Origin: Phycisphaerae bacterium
GTDB lineage: Bacteria; Planctomycetota; Phycisphaerae; UBA1845; JAFGLZ01
Reading direction: 5' to 3'
DNA: 64,000 nt
Assembly: GCA_016927755.1 (NCBI GenBank)
Contig: JAFGLZ010000204.1
Coordinates: 17,913 to 81,912 of the forward strand
Positions 17,476 through 26,643 of this stretch are shown in pieces. The position numbers and the translations under genes are program-made. Below the pieces are notes generated by a model. That model was not told the DNA's origin. It ran no database searches and saw nothing but the letters and a program-made list of their open reading frames with translations. Position 1 is the stretch's first letter, and every line of letters starts with the position of its first letter.

Positions 17476-19221
17476 CTAACGAGTAGTACCGACGCTCACG
17501 TCTGCTTCCACGGACTCGATGAGGCATCCCGCCGCGTCGATGGCGTTGGCCGTTGAGCGGAAACGGACGTAGCACACCCCCGGACTCGGCGCCTTGGACA
17601 TGGGCAACGTGCAGGCCGGCTTGCCGTCAACGACTACGTTGCATGCCGCTTTGTCGAGATCCCAGTTCAGATCGAGCGCATGCCATCGACCCGGCACAAG
17701 CTTACCCTCGCCGGGCAGAGCGCCGTCACGGCCTAGCGGCAGCGTGACGAGGACCTTCTTCTCGCCCACATTGTCATTCGGCTGGATGAAACGATCGGCC
17801 AGGGCGATGCTGCCGCCGCCGAAGCCCGGCTGCAGCCTAAGGCGAACGGTCAGCTTGCCCTGCCGTCCGAGCGGGAAGTTCCAGACCGCGCCGTCACCGT
17901 CCTTCTCGTCGGGCCGGCGGATGTGCAGCACCTTCGCGCCCGGCCTGTCGGGGTGATCGACGAGACGAGGGCCGACGGTACGGTCGCGCCACCACCCCTT
18001 GGGTCGTCCGAAGGCCTTGAACACGCACCACCCGTCGAGTCCGCCGCTGAAGTCGTCCTGGCAGCGGGTCTGGCAGAGCCACTCCGGATCGACCAGCAAG
18101 ATGGACCTGCGTCCCTGGCCCTGGCCGGTGACGACGAGGACCTTGTTGTCCTTGGTCGCCACGGCGTAGGGGTAGGCGGTGCCGCGGTCACCGCGTTTGG
18201 GCGGCGACTCGTTCCGCAGCGGGTCGCGGCAGACCTCGCGGTAGCCGCGCCAGGTCTTGCCCTCGTCGGACGAGATCGCGGCGTGGAGGGCGTCGCGGTT
18301 GGTGTAGACGCCCTGGCCGTCGATCCGCGAGGTGTTCTCGCAGTTGTTCCAGAACAGGACGATCCGCCCGTCCGGCAGACGGACGAGCCAGGCGGGGGAG
18401 TCGGACGAGCAGAAGCGCGACGGCTTCGGCTCCGACCAGTCGGCGCCGTCGGGCGAGAACGACTCGTAGAGGCATCCGGTCTGCGTTCGGATGAGCATCC
18501 AGACTCGTCCGTCCTTCAGCTCGATGATCGTCGGCTCGACCGCGCCGTAGTTCGAGCCGTTGTAGTTCTCGTAGCAGGGGGCGGTGAGCTTGGCCGGCGA
18601 CTGCTTCCACGTCTTGCCGCCATCGTCGGAGTAGACGGTGATCGTGATATTGGCGCCCGTCGGCGGGGCCTCGGGCCTGCCGCCCACCCAGTACGCGAAC
18701 GGGAGCACGATTCGCCCGCCGCGGAGCTGCGTCATCCCGTTGATGGAGCCGACGTAGCCCTCGAAGATCCGCTGGGGTTTGGTCCAGACGCTCTGGCCGG
18801 TGCTGGAGTGTGCTTGCCAGACGTCGATGAAGTAGTCGACCGCGGGTTTGCGGCGCGCTCCCCGCGCAACCATCCAGAAGAATTGGAGTTCGCCGCTTTT
18901 CGTCAGGAGCGGCAGCGGCGCGCCCCAGCCCGGCCCGGGAAGCTTCAGCACGGATTCCGGCTGGGACCAGGATCGCCCGTGATCGGTCGTCCGCTTGCGC
19001 GCGACCTCGCGCGCGTCCCCGGACGCTTGCGCGAAGATCATCTCGACACCCCCGTCGGGCGAGTTCACCAGGAACGCCCCGCCGATGGGCGACACGACGG
19101 TCGGCGGTTGGGCGCCTGTGGTTTCGAGTGCCACGGTCGGTTCAGCGGAGACGAGCAGCGGAAGCAGAAATCCTGCGGAGCTGTACGGTCGGGACAACCG
19201 GGGTGGGTTGTGGCGTTTCAC
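17476..19221 (-). CDS. Secreted BNR sialidase-like protein with C-terminal jelly-roll-like domain
   Basis: Second sialidase-superfamily protein, 581 aa. The GTG start at 19221 was chosen because AAAGGAG lies nine bases upstream; a much longer frame extends further but without coding features. An N-terminal hydrophobic stretch (F-L-L-P-L-L-V-S-A) is the signal peptide. Asp-box-like motifs include T-T-D-H-G-R-S-W, S-D-D-G-G-K-T-W and S-S-D-E-G-K-T-W, and V-E-P-T-I-I-E-L-K-D-G-R is typical of the propeller. After the propeller (~residue 400) a ~180-aa domain begins C-Q-D-D-F-S-G-G-L-D-G-W and ends in C-Y-V-R-F-R-S, resembling concanavalin-like/laminin-G-like add-on domains. It is divergent from the double MBL-fold gene. 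Confidence 0.85.
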   Translation of the reverse strand: MKRHNPPRLSRPYSSAGFLLPLLVSAEPTVALETTGAQPPTVVSPIGGAFLVNSPDGGVEMIFAQASGDAREVARKRTTDHGRSWSQPESVLKLPGPGWGAPLPLLTKSGELQFFWMVARGARRKPAVDYFIDVWQAHSSTGQSVWTKPQRIFEGYVGSINGMTQLRGGRIVLPFAYWVGGRPEAPPTGANITITVYSDDGGKTWKQSPAKLTAPCYENYNGSNYGAVEPTIIELKDGRVWMLIRTQTGCLYESFSPDGADWSEPKPSRFCSSDSPAWLVRLPDGRIVLFWNNCENTSRIDGQGVYTNRDALHAAISSDEGKTWRGYREVCRDPLRNESPPKRGDRGTAYPYAVATKDNKVLVVTGQGQGRRSILLVDPEWLCQTRCQDDFSGGLDGWCVFKAFGRPKGWWRDRTVGPRLVDHPDRPGAKVLHIRRPDEKDGDGAVWNFPLGRQGKLTVRLRLQPGFGGGSIALADRFIQPNDNVGEKKVLVTLPLGRDGALPGEGKLVPGRWHALDLNWDLDKAACNVVVDGKPACTLPMSKAPSPGVCYVRFRSTANAIDAAGCLIESVEADVSVGTTR

Positions 19222-19458
19222 GTTCGTGGACTCCTTTCGACGCCCCACAAGCGGGGGGGCCGGCAAGCGGATGAGGCGGATCATTGAGGGGCCCGCAACG
19301 ATGCGTATTCTCGCCGAACCGAATGGCGCAAGCCAGTCGCATGTGGCATGCGATTCTCCTTGATGCCGTGGGGCCCGATCCGCGACCATGTAGGCGATCA
19401 CATCGGTGTCGGCCGTGTGACCCACCGACGTGCTCTCTGTCTCCAAGGAGTCTCGAGC

Positions 19459-21435
19459 ATGCAAGGCGTTGATCTGTCTCGGCGCGGATTCCTGCAGTCC
19501 GTGGGAGCGGGCGCCATCGGCGGCGCCGCCGTCGCTCTCTGCCCGTCATCGTCTGACGCGGAGACGACCGATTCCGTTACTGGCTTGACGGAGCACGTGC
19601 TGGTCTATCGCGGGTCGATCAACGTCGGAATCGTTCGCGACGGCGGCAGGTGTCTGCTGATCGACTGCGGGGACGGCAGCGTGGCCGGCGCGCTGGGCGG
19701 GTTGGGAGTTGCTTCGGTTGATCAGATTCTCTTTACGCACCACCACCGCGACCAGGCCTGCGGCGCGTATCGGTTCACGGACCGGGGCGTGAAGCTCGGG
19801 GTTCCCGCGGGGGAGCGGGACTGGTTCGAGAAGGTGTCCGCGTACTGGAGCGATCCCAAGCATCGGTGGCACATCTACTGCTTTCATCCGCACCACCTGA
19901 TGCTCGCCGAACCGGTTCGGGTGGACATGGGGGTAAAGGACGGAGATGTCCTGAGCTGGGGACCCGCCAAGATCAGGGCCCTGGCCACGCCGGGCCACAC
20001 CGACGGCTCGGTGAGTTACGTGGTCGAGGCGGACGGCAAGAGGATCGTCTTCTCGGGCGACGTGATCTTCGACCAGGGGCAGGTATGGGACATTCACAGC
20101 CTGCAGAAGGGGTTCGCCAAGGGGGGGCAGCGGATTGGCGACTACCACGGCTTCTTGGGGGCCGTTCCGGAGCTTATTAGGAGCCTGACGAGGCTCAAGG
20201 AGGTTGGCGCGGACGTCCTGGTGCCCTCTCACGGGCGCGTCATGACCAAGCCGCCCGAGGCCATCGACGCGCTAACGCGGCGCCTCGACGTCTGCTACGA
20301 CCAGTACGTTGCGATCTCGGCCTTGCGGCACTACTTCCCCAGGCTCTTCAGTGAGTTCGAGGGCCGCAAAGGCCACATGCCCTTTGCGCCAACGAAGCCC
20401 GCCCCCTCGTGCCTTCGGCACATCGGCACGAGTTGGGTGATCATCTCGAGGGACAAGGCCGCTTTCGTGATCGACTGCGGCAGCGCCAATGTAATTCGGG
20501 CGCTCGAGCAGCTCATCGAGAAGGGGGAGCTTCGGTCGGTCGAGGCGTTGTGGGTGACGCACTACCACGACGACCACGTCGAGGCCATCGTCGAGTTCCA
20601 GAAGGTTTTCGACTGCCCGTGCATCACGGATCGGTCGGTCGCGCGCGTCATTACGGACCCGCCGGCATGGCGGCTCCCGTGCATCTCGCCGAACCAGGCG
20701 CGCGTGGACCGTGCAACGAAGGACGGGCAGTCGTGGCAGTGGCGCGAGTTCAAAATGACCGCGTATCACCTGCCGGGTCAAACGCTCTATCACTCGGGCC
20801 TGCTGATCGAGGCCGAGGAGAGGCGGATGTTCTTCATTGGCGATTCCTTCACGCCGTCGGGGATCGACGACTACTGCGCGCAGAACCGCGTCTGGCTCGG
20901 GCGTGACGTTGGCTTCGATCGCTGCATCGCCCTTGTCGAGCAGCTCGAGCCCACGCACCTGTTCAACTGCCACGTGGACCCGTCCTGGGAGTTCACGCCG
21001 GCCCAGTGCCGGTTCATGCGCGAGAATCTCGCCCGGCGCGAGACCCTGTTCGGGCAGCTCGTGGCTTGGGACCACGCCAACTATGCCACGGACGATTCCT
21101 GGGTTCGATGCGACCCTTACGAGCAACAGGCACAAGCCGGCGGAAAGGCGACGTTCGACGTCGTGGTGACGAATCACTCGGCTGAGCAGAGGGCGTTCGC
21201 CTGTCGGGCGGTGTTGCCCCGCGCTTGGATGAAGGCCGCTGCGGACAAAGCGAACAAAGGCGCGCGTTCACTCGATTGGACGGAATCGAGCGTCCCGGCC
21301 AAGAAGGAGGGGAAGGTCTCGGTCGCCATCTCGATTCCAAAGGAGGTCTCGTCGGGGCGCTACGTCGTTCCAATCGACGTGCGATATGGCTCCTGGACGC
21401 TACCGCAGTTCGCGGAGGCGATTGTCGTGATTTGA
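19459..21435 (+). CDS. Tat-exported double metallo-beta-lactamase-fold protein
   Basis: Exported hydrolase-like protein, 658 aa. Start ATG 19459 has AAGGAG eight bases upstream and opens a twin-arginine signal (S-R-R-G-F-L-Q then a hydrophobic run rich in Ala/Gly). Two MBL domains follow. The first has H94-H-H96-R-D98 but Gln99 where the H-x-H-x-D-H motif has His, followed by T-P-G-H-T-D-G-S and F-S-G-D. The second has an intact H368-Y-H370-D-D372-H373. The C-terminal ~100 residues (A-G-G-K-A-T-F-D-V-V-V-T-N-H-S) resemble a NEW3/Ig-like domain of exported enzymes. The substrate is unknown. Confidence 0.85.
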   Translation: MQGVDLSRRGFLQSVGAGAIGGAAVALCPSSSDAETTDSVTGLTEHVLVYRGSINVGIVRDGGRCLLIDCGDGSVAGALGGLGVASVDQILFTHHHRDQACGAYRFTDRGVKLGVPAGERDWFEKVSAYWSDPKHRWHIYCFHPHHLMLAEPVRVDMGVKDGDVLSWGPAKIRALATPGHTDGSVSYVVEADGKRIVFSGDVIFDQGQVWDIHSLQKGFAKGGQRIGDYHGFLGAVPELIRSLTRLKEVGADVLVPSHGRVMTKPPEAIDALTRRLDVCYDQYVAISALRHYFPRLFSEFEGRKGHMPFAPTKPAPSCLRHIGTSWVIISRDKAAFVIDCGSANVIRALEQLIEKGELRSVEALWVTHYHDDHVEAIVEFQKVFDCPCITDRSVARVITDPPAWRLPCISPNQARVDRATKDGQSWQWREFKMTAYHLPGQTLYHSGLLIEAEERRMFFIGDSFTPSGIDDYCAQNRVWLGRDVGFDRCIALVEQLEPTHLFNCHVDPSWEFTPAQCRFMRENLARRETLFGQLVAWDHANYATDDSWVRCDPYEQQAQAGGKATFDVVVTNHSAEQRAFACRAVLPRAWMKAAADKANKGARSLDWTESSVPAKKEGKVSVAISIPKEVSSGRYVVPIDVRYGSWTLPQFAEAIVVI

Positions 21436-21500
21436 GGCCTGTGCTGGGTATGCTGCCAGTGAGCTTATTCGCTCCCGGCGCAGGGAATCTGAAAACAGCG

Positions 21501-21764
21501 TTAAGCTGCCGCATCCTGAAAGACGGGTCGCCCGACGAGGCGGACGACGGCCAGTAGGATGAGGATGCCGATGGCCAGGACCACCCAGAGGCCGTAAACC
21601 CGATCTGGGCAGGCCGGTCGGCTGCTGACGCCGAACGGCGCCGGCTTGGGCTGCGCGGCTTGGGCACTCGTGCAGAAAGTCCCGACGTCGCGCGAAACCC
21701 GATCCCCTCCCAACCTAACCCCATCGGCAAGCACCGGAACAAGCAAGACGACGAAGATTGCCAT
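21501..21764 (-). CDS. Possible small membrane protein, 87 aa
   Basis: Not recognised. The frame begins with a hydrophobic signal-like segment (A-I-F-V-V-L-L-V-P-V-L-A), has a polar Cys-containing middle, and ends with a convincing membrane helix (L-W-V-V-L-A-I-G-I-L-I-L-L-A-V-V) followed by R-L-V-G-R. Codon third positions in the helix region are almost all G or C. There is no strong ribosome binding site, and the frame stays open upstream, so the start is uncertain. It converges with the double MBL-fold gene. Confidence 0.4.
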   Translation of the reverse strand: MAIFVVLLVPVLADGVRLGGDRVSRDVGTFCTSAQAAQPKPAPFGVSSRPACPDRVYGLWVVLAIGILILLAVVRLVGRPVFQDAAA

Positions 21765-22319
21765 GCCGACGCGACGAGCGCAGGGCGCATCAGCGCCCTC
21801 AACAAGTCGACGGCGCGATCGAGGGCGCGAAACACGCGCCGAAGGTTCACAGGCCTGGGGATTCGCGCCAGGCCCATCGAGGAACCCTGTTATCGGACAT
21901 GGACGGCCGCGGCAGGCAGGCGGGGTGGGGCGCGGCTTGAGGAGGCTTGACGCCCTGGTGGGTCGTCGAACGATATTCCATTGCTCACCAAGAACTAAGA
22001 AGAGATGCGATCTCTGTCTCTCCGCAGCCAGGGCCTGCTCCGCCCGAGGTTTGCACGGAATGTCGCGGACGGATCGCGTCCTGACTCATGCGGCGTCCGG
22101 TGGTTAACGATGATAGAGAGTGGGGATACCGGTGCGCCCATCCTTCAGGGGGCATCGGGCGTCCGTGGGAAATGGGTGAGCCCTGCTGCTGAGCAGGCGT
22201 CCCGACAATCGCGCGACTACTCCGGGGCGCGAGATTGCGTCGAGACGCTGTCGTCGGATCGCTTGCGTCGTTCGAAGCGGCGATCTGACCGTGTCGCGGA
22301 TTCCTCTTGGAGGCCGTTC
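21765..22319. other. Long intergenic stretch before the HD-GYP pair
   Basis: About 550 bases. An in-frame extension of the HD-GYP gene runs back to 22005, but it is Arg/Ser-rich, lacks a ribosome binding site and has no counterpart in the paralogue, so it was not counted as coding. Nothing else is seen. Confidence 0.45.
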
Positions 22320-23561
22320 ATGCCGCTCCTGATGCCGTGCGCAGAGCTGAAACCCGGGATGCGCCTGGTGGAGCCCTTCATCTGGCACGAACGGCTCATG
22401 ATTGCCGCCGACACGGTGCTGGACGGATCGGACATCCGAAGCCTGCAGGGGCGGTTCCCCGAGGAGAGGTTCCGGGTGGCGGACCCGGACCTCGACGAGG
22501 TCGTTGAGTTCGAGGACGACACGCACGAGCGCGAGGTGGCGTTCGCGGCGCAACGACGGATCAGCGAGTGCATGACCGACGTTCAGACGCGTTTCAGCAC
22601 GAACGCGACGCTGGGCCGCGCGGCAATGGCGACGATTCACTCGGCGGTGCAGGACGTCATCAGGTTCCTGGAGGAGAATCCCGTCTCGGCCGCGCTGATC
22701 GAAAACCTGATGGGGAATCGCGGATATCTCAGTCAGCGCGCGGGCAACGTATTTTACCTGAGCATGCTCCTGGGCACGAGCTCGCATCAGTATGTGGCCA
22801 GCGAGCGCAAGCGGATGTCGACGGCTCGCGATCTCGACACCAGCATGGCCAAAAACCTGGTTCCCTTGGGGCTGGGGGCGATGCTGCTGGATTTGGGGAT
22901 GCTCCCTCTCGAATACCTGTTCGAGGAGCCCCAGCCCTTGACGCCGGAGATCTGGGAACAGATCCGCGATCACCCGATTGCTGGAGCCCGGATGCTCCCC
23001 GACGACGCCACCGCGGTGGTCAAGATGATCGTGAAGACTCATCACGAGAACTTCGACGGGACAGGGTACCCGGCGGGGATTCCCGGCGAAAAGCTGCACA
23101 TCTTCACCCGGATCGTCCGCATCGCGGACGCCTTCGACGCGGCGACGTCCGCTCGCGTCTATCGGGACGGCAAGTCGGCCTCCCGCGCGTTGTGGGAGAT
23201 GACGATCGGGCCGTTTAAGAAGTACTACGACCCGGAGCTGACGAAGACGTTTGCCCGTCTGATCCAACCCTTCCCCATCGGGTCCAAGATCCGTCTGCGC
23301 AACGGCCAGTACGCGGTCGTCGTCAAGTACAACCGGGAGAACCCGTTTGAGCCTCTGGTGATCGTGGCGTTCGACAGCCGAAACCGCAGAATCCCCAAAC
23401 GAGAGCTGGTTCCGCCGATGCGCCTCGGGGTGCATCCCGACCTCCGGGCGGCCTCATTCTGTGGTGAAGACCTGACATTCCTCTACGAACCCCCGGCGGA
23501 AGACCCCAAACGTTCGCGAATCGGCGTTTGGCCGAACCTGTTCGAGGCCGCATTCCCATAA
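22320..23561 (+). CDS. HD-GYP domain protein with degenerate HD dyad (paralogue 1)
   Basis: Member of the HD-GYP superfamily (cyclic di-GMP phosphodiesterases), 413 aa. ATG 22320 follows TTGGAGG. The N-terminal ~125 residues begin M-P-L-L-M-P-C-A-E-L-K-P-G-M-R-L, as in family members with an N-terminal regulatory part. In the HD-GYP core, H241-H242-E and D-G-T-G-Y-P, D-H-P-I-A-G and I-A-D-A-F-D-A are kept, but the His of the first helix is Arg140 and the HD dyad H-D-x-G-K is L190-D191-L-G-M194. Several metal ligands are therefore missing and c-di-GMP hydrolysis is doubtful. A C-terminal region with N-G-Q-Y-A-V-V-V-K-Y-N-R-E-N-P follows. Its twin lies 248 bases downstream. Confidence 0.88.
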   Translation: MPLLMPCAELKPGMRLVEPFIWHERLMIAADTVLDGSDIRSLQGRFPEERFRVADPDLDEVVEFEDDTHEREVAFAAQRRISECMTDVQTRFSTNATLGRAAMATIHSAVQDVIRFLEENPVSAALIENLMGNRGYLSQRAGNVFYLSMLLGTSSHQYVASERKRMSTARDLDTSMAKNLVPLGLGAMLLDLGMLPLEYLFEEPQPLTPEIWEQIRDHPIAGARMLPDDATAVVKMIVKTHHENFDGTGYPAGIPGEKLHIFTRIVRIADAFDAATSARVYRDGKSASRALWEMTIGPFKKYYDPELTKTFARLIQPFPIGSKIRLRNGQYAVVVKYNRENPFEPLVIVAFDSRNRRIPKRELVPPMRLGVHPDLRAASFCGEDLTFLYEPPAEDPKRSRIGVWPNLFEAAFP

Positions 23562-23809
23562 GCCGATTGCCGCACAAACGACTTCACCCCGCGCTTTGCT
23601 CATGAACCGGGACCTCCGGAACGATAAAGAGACAGGGCGACTCGGGCTGTTGGGCATCGCACCGGCGGCCACGAGAAGTGTCCGGAGGGGTCCCTTCCCC
23701 GCCGGACGAGAGGAGCCGCGTCAGACGCGTCGTCGACGCCACTGTAACCGCGGCCCCGAGACGTGCGGAGAGGTCATGTATCGGACCATGATCTCTTTGG
23801 AGTCCGTAT
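23562..23809. other. Spacer between the HD-GYP paralogues
   Basis: About 250 bases without a credible gene; it carries the TTGGAG ribosome binding site of the second paralogue at its end. Confidence 0.4.
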
Positions 23810-25048
23810 ATGCCGCTCTTGATGGATTGCAGCAGGCTGCAGCCCGGAATGCGCCTGGCCGAAGCCTTCATCTGGAACGATCGGGTGATGATGACGGGCG
23901 ATACGGTCCTGACAGGGGCCGACGTCCGCGCGCTGCAGACTCGCTTTCCCAAGCAGCGGTTCCGGATCAAGGACGACGTCCTGGACGGGCGGGTCGATTT
24001 CGAGGACGACTCGTACGAGCGCGAGGTGGCCCAGTCGGCCCAGCGCAAGATCGCCCGGGCCATGTCGAGGGTACAGGAACGAATCAGCCAGAACGCTACG
24101 CTAGACGACGTGAGCGTCTCGATTATCCGGTCCGCAATCAATGACGTGGTCAAATACCTGGAGGGCCACCCGGTCGAAGCCGCCCTCATCGACAACTTCA
24201 TGGGCGGAAACGGATACCTGAGCGAGCGGGCGGGGAACGTCTTCTACCTGGCCATGATGCTGGGCACGGCCGCGCACGACTACGTCGCCGAGGAGCGAAA
24301 GCGACAGACCGCCCCGAACCCCGACCCCCGGGTCATCCGCAACCTCGTTCCGCTCGGCGTGGGAGCCATGCTGATGGACGTGGGCATGGTCCCCCTGAAG
24401 CATTTGTACGAAGAGGACACGCCGCTAACGCCGCAGGTCTGGAGGCAGATCCGCCAGCACCCGGCCGACGGGGCGAAAATGCTGCCGAAGACGATCTCGT
24501 CCGCCGCGAGGAACATCGTCCGAACCCACCATGAGAACATCGACGGAAGCGGCTATCCGGAGGCGATCCCCGGAGACAAGCTGCACGTGTTCACTCGGAT
24601 CGCCCGAATCGTGGACGCGTACGACGCGGCCACGGCGACACGGGTCTACGACGAGGCGAAGTCCCCGGTCCGGGTCCTCTGGGAGATGACCGTGGGGCCG
24701 TACAGCCACTACTACGATCAGGCGCTGATGAAGGTGTTCTCTCGGCTGATTCAGCCGTTTCCGATCGGGGCGAAAATCCGACTGGAGGCCGGACAGTACG
24801 CCGTGGTCGTCCGCTACAATCGGGAGAACCCGCTCGCGCCGCTGGTGATCGTGGCCTTCGACGAGAAGGACCGTCGGCTGCCGGACAAGGCCCTGAGCCT
24901 GCCGTTCCATTTGGGGTCCCGGCCCGATCTTCGAGCCGCCAGCTTCGCCGGCGAGGACATCTCCTTCATCTACGACGAGTTTGAAGACGTCGGCAAGCAG
25001 TCACGCGTCGGCTTCTGGCCCACGCTATTCGAAGCCGCCTTTCCGTAA
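23810..25048 (+). CDS. HD-GYP domain protein with degenerate HD dyad (paralogue 2)
   Basis: Full-length paralogue of the preceding gene, 412 aa, colinear along its whole length and more than half identical by eye. ATG 23810 follows TTGGAG. It repeats the same changes: Arg140 in place of the first His and M189-D190-V-G-M193 in place of H-D-x-G-K, while H240-H241-E-N-I-D-G-S-G-Y-P, Q-H-P-A-D-G and I-V-D-A-Y-D-A remain. Because two copies keep the same loss, the change is probably old and functional, for instance ligand binding without hydrolysis. The C-terminal tail ends in the same P-T-L-F-E-A-A-F-P block as the twin. The last 24 bases overlap the convergent glycosyltransferase gene. Confidence 0.88.
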   Translation: MPLLMDCSRLQPGMRLAEAFIWNDRVMMTGDTVLTGADVRALQTRFPKQRFRIKDDVLDGRVDFEDDSYEREVAQSAQRKIARAMSRVQERISQNATLDDVSVSIIRSAINDVVKYLEGHPVEAALIDNFMGGNGYLSERAGNVFYLAMMLGTAAHDYVAEERKRQTAPNPDPRVIRNLVPLGVGAMLMDVGMVPLKHLYEEDTPLTPQVWRQIRQHPADGAKMLPKTISSAARNIVRTHHENIDGSGYPEAIPGDKLHVFTRIARIVDAYDAATATRVYDEAKSPVRVLWEMTVGPYSHYYDQALMKVFSRLIQPFPIGAKIRLEAGQYAVVVRYNRENPLAPLVIVAFDEKDRRLPDKALSLPFHLGSRPDLRAASFAGEDISFIYDEFEDVGKQSRVGFWPTLFEAAFP

Positions 25049-26530
25049 TCCGCCGATGCCCCTGGAGAACGTCGGTTTCGTCGCGACCCCGAATCGTTCG
25101 TTGTGGTAGACGGCCCAGGTCCAGCCGGACATTCCGCAGTAACCGAATACGCGGCTCAGGGAGTAGGTGTTTCCGCCGGCGTCCATGATGCGCGGATCGG
25201 GGTGGTAGTCCGGCCTCCGGCTGTGTGCGAGCACCCACTCGGGTCCATTCCGAGGCCAGTCGTCCTTCAAGCGATACGACAGCTTCTTGCCGGCGGGTAG
25301 GTACCGGGCGTAGAAGTCCAGGACCATCGCGTTGCGAAAGTCATGGTCGCTTCCGACTTCGATTGTCGAACCGGAGGTCTCGCTGGCCATATGAAGAACC
25401 GCCTCGCGGTACCCACCCCGGCCTAAGTGGAACAGCCGCGCCAACCTCGGGACGTTCCCCGCGGTGAAGAGGCAGACGAGCGCAACGGCCGCGACCCTGC
25501 CGGGCTTCGATCCCTGATAGAGACCCGCGATTGCCTGCCCGAACAGCAGGTAGGCGAAGGGGAAACACACGAGGAAGAAGCGGACGTACAACAACGGAGG
25601 GCGCGTCAATATCACGACGCAGGCCGGGGCCAGCAGAAGAACCGAGCCGTGCGGGATCCACTCATCGGACCCGCTCTTCCATAGCAGATATAGGCCGCGG
25701 GCACAGAGAGCCGCCCCCAAGAGAACGCACACGATGGCCAGTGGCCCCTCGGTCGGCGCGCCGATCGCAAGATCCATCGCGTTGGCCACGACGCGCCACG
25801 TCGCATACGCCGGGCCCCCGCCCGTGTGCATCCGACGCGTGTGGAACAGATAGATTGGCATCAGTATCAGCAGCGGTACGGCGTAGCACTTGGCCAACTC
25901 CACATAGGCGCCACGTCTCCCCGTGGATCGCCGCGCTGCGCGCAAGAATGACCACAACGCAAGCGACAGGATCACGTACGCCACGGTTGCGTGGAACAGG
26001 AAGCCCGCCACGAGGCTCACCCAGAACAGCGGCAACATCCAGGCGCGCGGATGCTCGCTGTACTCCTTGAGAAGGACGAAGGCGGCGACGGAGAAGAACA
26101 CGGCCGGGGCGTACCCTCGGGCCTCCGACGAATACAGGACGAGCGGATAGGACACCGCCGCCAACCAAGCCGTGAGGAGCGCCTGACCAGGACGCCCCCG
26201 ACCGACCGCGCGAGCCAGCAGGGGAATCGTCGCCGTCCCCAGTATCGCCGAGGGGAGGCGATACCACAGGCAGTCCGTCCGATTGCCGATCAGGTACATG
26301 TACAAGGTGTTCAGCGGATGGCTGTTGTTGTTCAGGATCTCGGTCAGCACCTCCCACGGATAGGTCATGCGCCGCGCGAAGTAGAGCGACCAGATCTCGT
26401 CCACCCAGAAATCGTTCCGGCCGGCCGCCCAGAAACGCAGAACTCCCGCAACGACCACGCAGGCGGTCAGAACCGGGAGTCTCCACCGCCCGACGATGCC
26501 CGAACCGGATTGAACGGATACTGTCTTCAT
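25025..26530 (-). CDS. ArnT/PMT-like membrane glycosyltransferase
   Basis: Multi-pass membrane glycosyltransferase of the GT-C type (GT39/GT83-like), 501 aa. It uses a polyprenyl-phosphate-linked sugar to modify an acceptor outside the membrane. Following the first helix, the loop N-D-F-W-V-D44-E45-I-W-S-L holds the acidic pair characteristic of this fold, and H-P-L-N-T-L-Y-M-Y-L (near residue 71) is the usual second conserved piece. About ten hydrophobic helices follow, ending in a soluble C-terminal domain of ~120 aa. The 3' end overlaps the HD-GYP gene by 24 bases. The start follows only a weak purine stretch (GATTGAG). Acceptor and sugar are unknown. Confidence 0.85.
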   Translation of the reverse strand: MKTVSVQSGSGIVGRWRLPVLTACVVVAGVLRFWAAGRNDFWVDEIWSLYFARRMTYPWEVLTEILNNNSHPLNTLYMYLIGNRTDCLWYRLPSAILGTATIPLLARAVGRGRPGQALLTAWLAAVSYPLVLYSSEARGYAPAVFFSVAAFVLLKEYSEHPRAWMLPLFWVSLVAGFLFHATVAYVILSLALWSFLRAARRSTGRRGAYVELAKCYAVPLLILMPIYLFHTRRMHTGGGPAYATWRVVANAMDLAIGAPTEGPLAIVCVLLGAALCARGLYLLWKSGSDEWIPHGSVLLLAPACVVILTRPPLLYVRFFLVCFPFAYLLFGQAIAGLYQGSKPGRVAAVALVCLFTAGNVPRLARLFHLGRGGYREAVLHMASETSGSTIEVGSDHDFRNAMVLDFYARYLPAGKKLSYRLKDDWPRNGPEWVLAHSRRPDYHPDPRIMDAGGNTYSLSRVFGYCGMSGWTWAVYHNERFGVATKPTFSRGIGGLRKGGFE

Positions 26531-26643
26531 CTCAATCGTGGATCAAACGGAGGCAACCGACGGTTACCTTAGTCGAGGCGAGGCGATAGGCACAAGCGGG
26601 GCGGCGGCACGGGACACGGAATGTTCCGTGCCCGGAGCCGGGC

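Noticed and set aside
17923..19287. 454-codon open frame opposite the second BNR protein
   Set aside because: Shadow; biased composition and no ribosome binding site.
22005..22319. N-terminal extension of HD-GYP paralogue 1
   Set aside because: The paralogue lacks it, no ribosome binding site precedes it, and the translation is Arg/Ser-rich.
22104..23435. 443-codon open frame opposite HD-GYP paralogue 1
   Set aside because: Shadow of a gene with clear family motifs.
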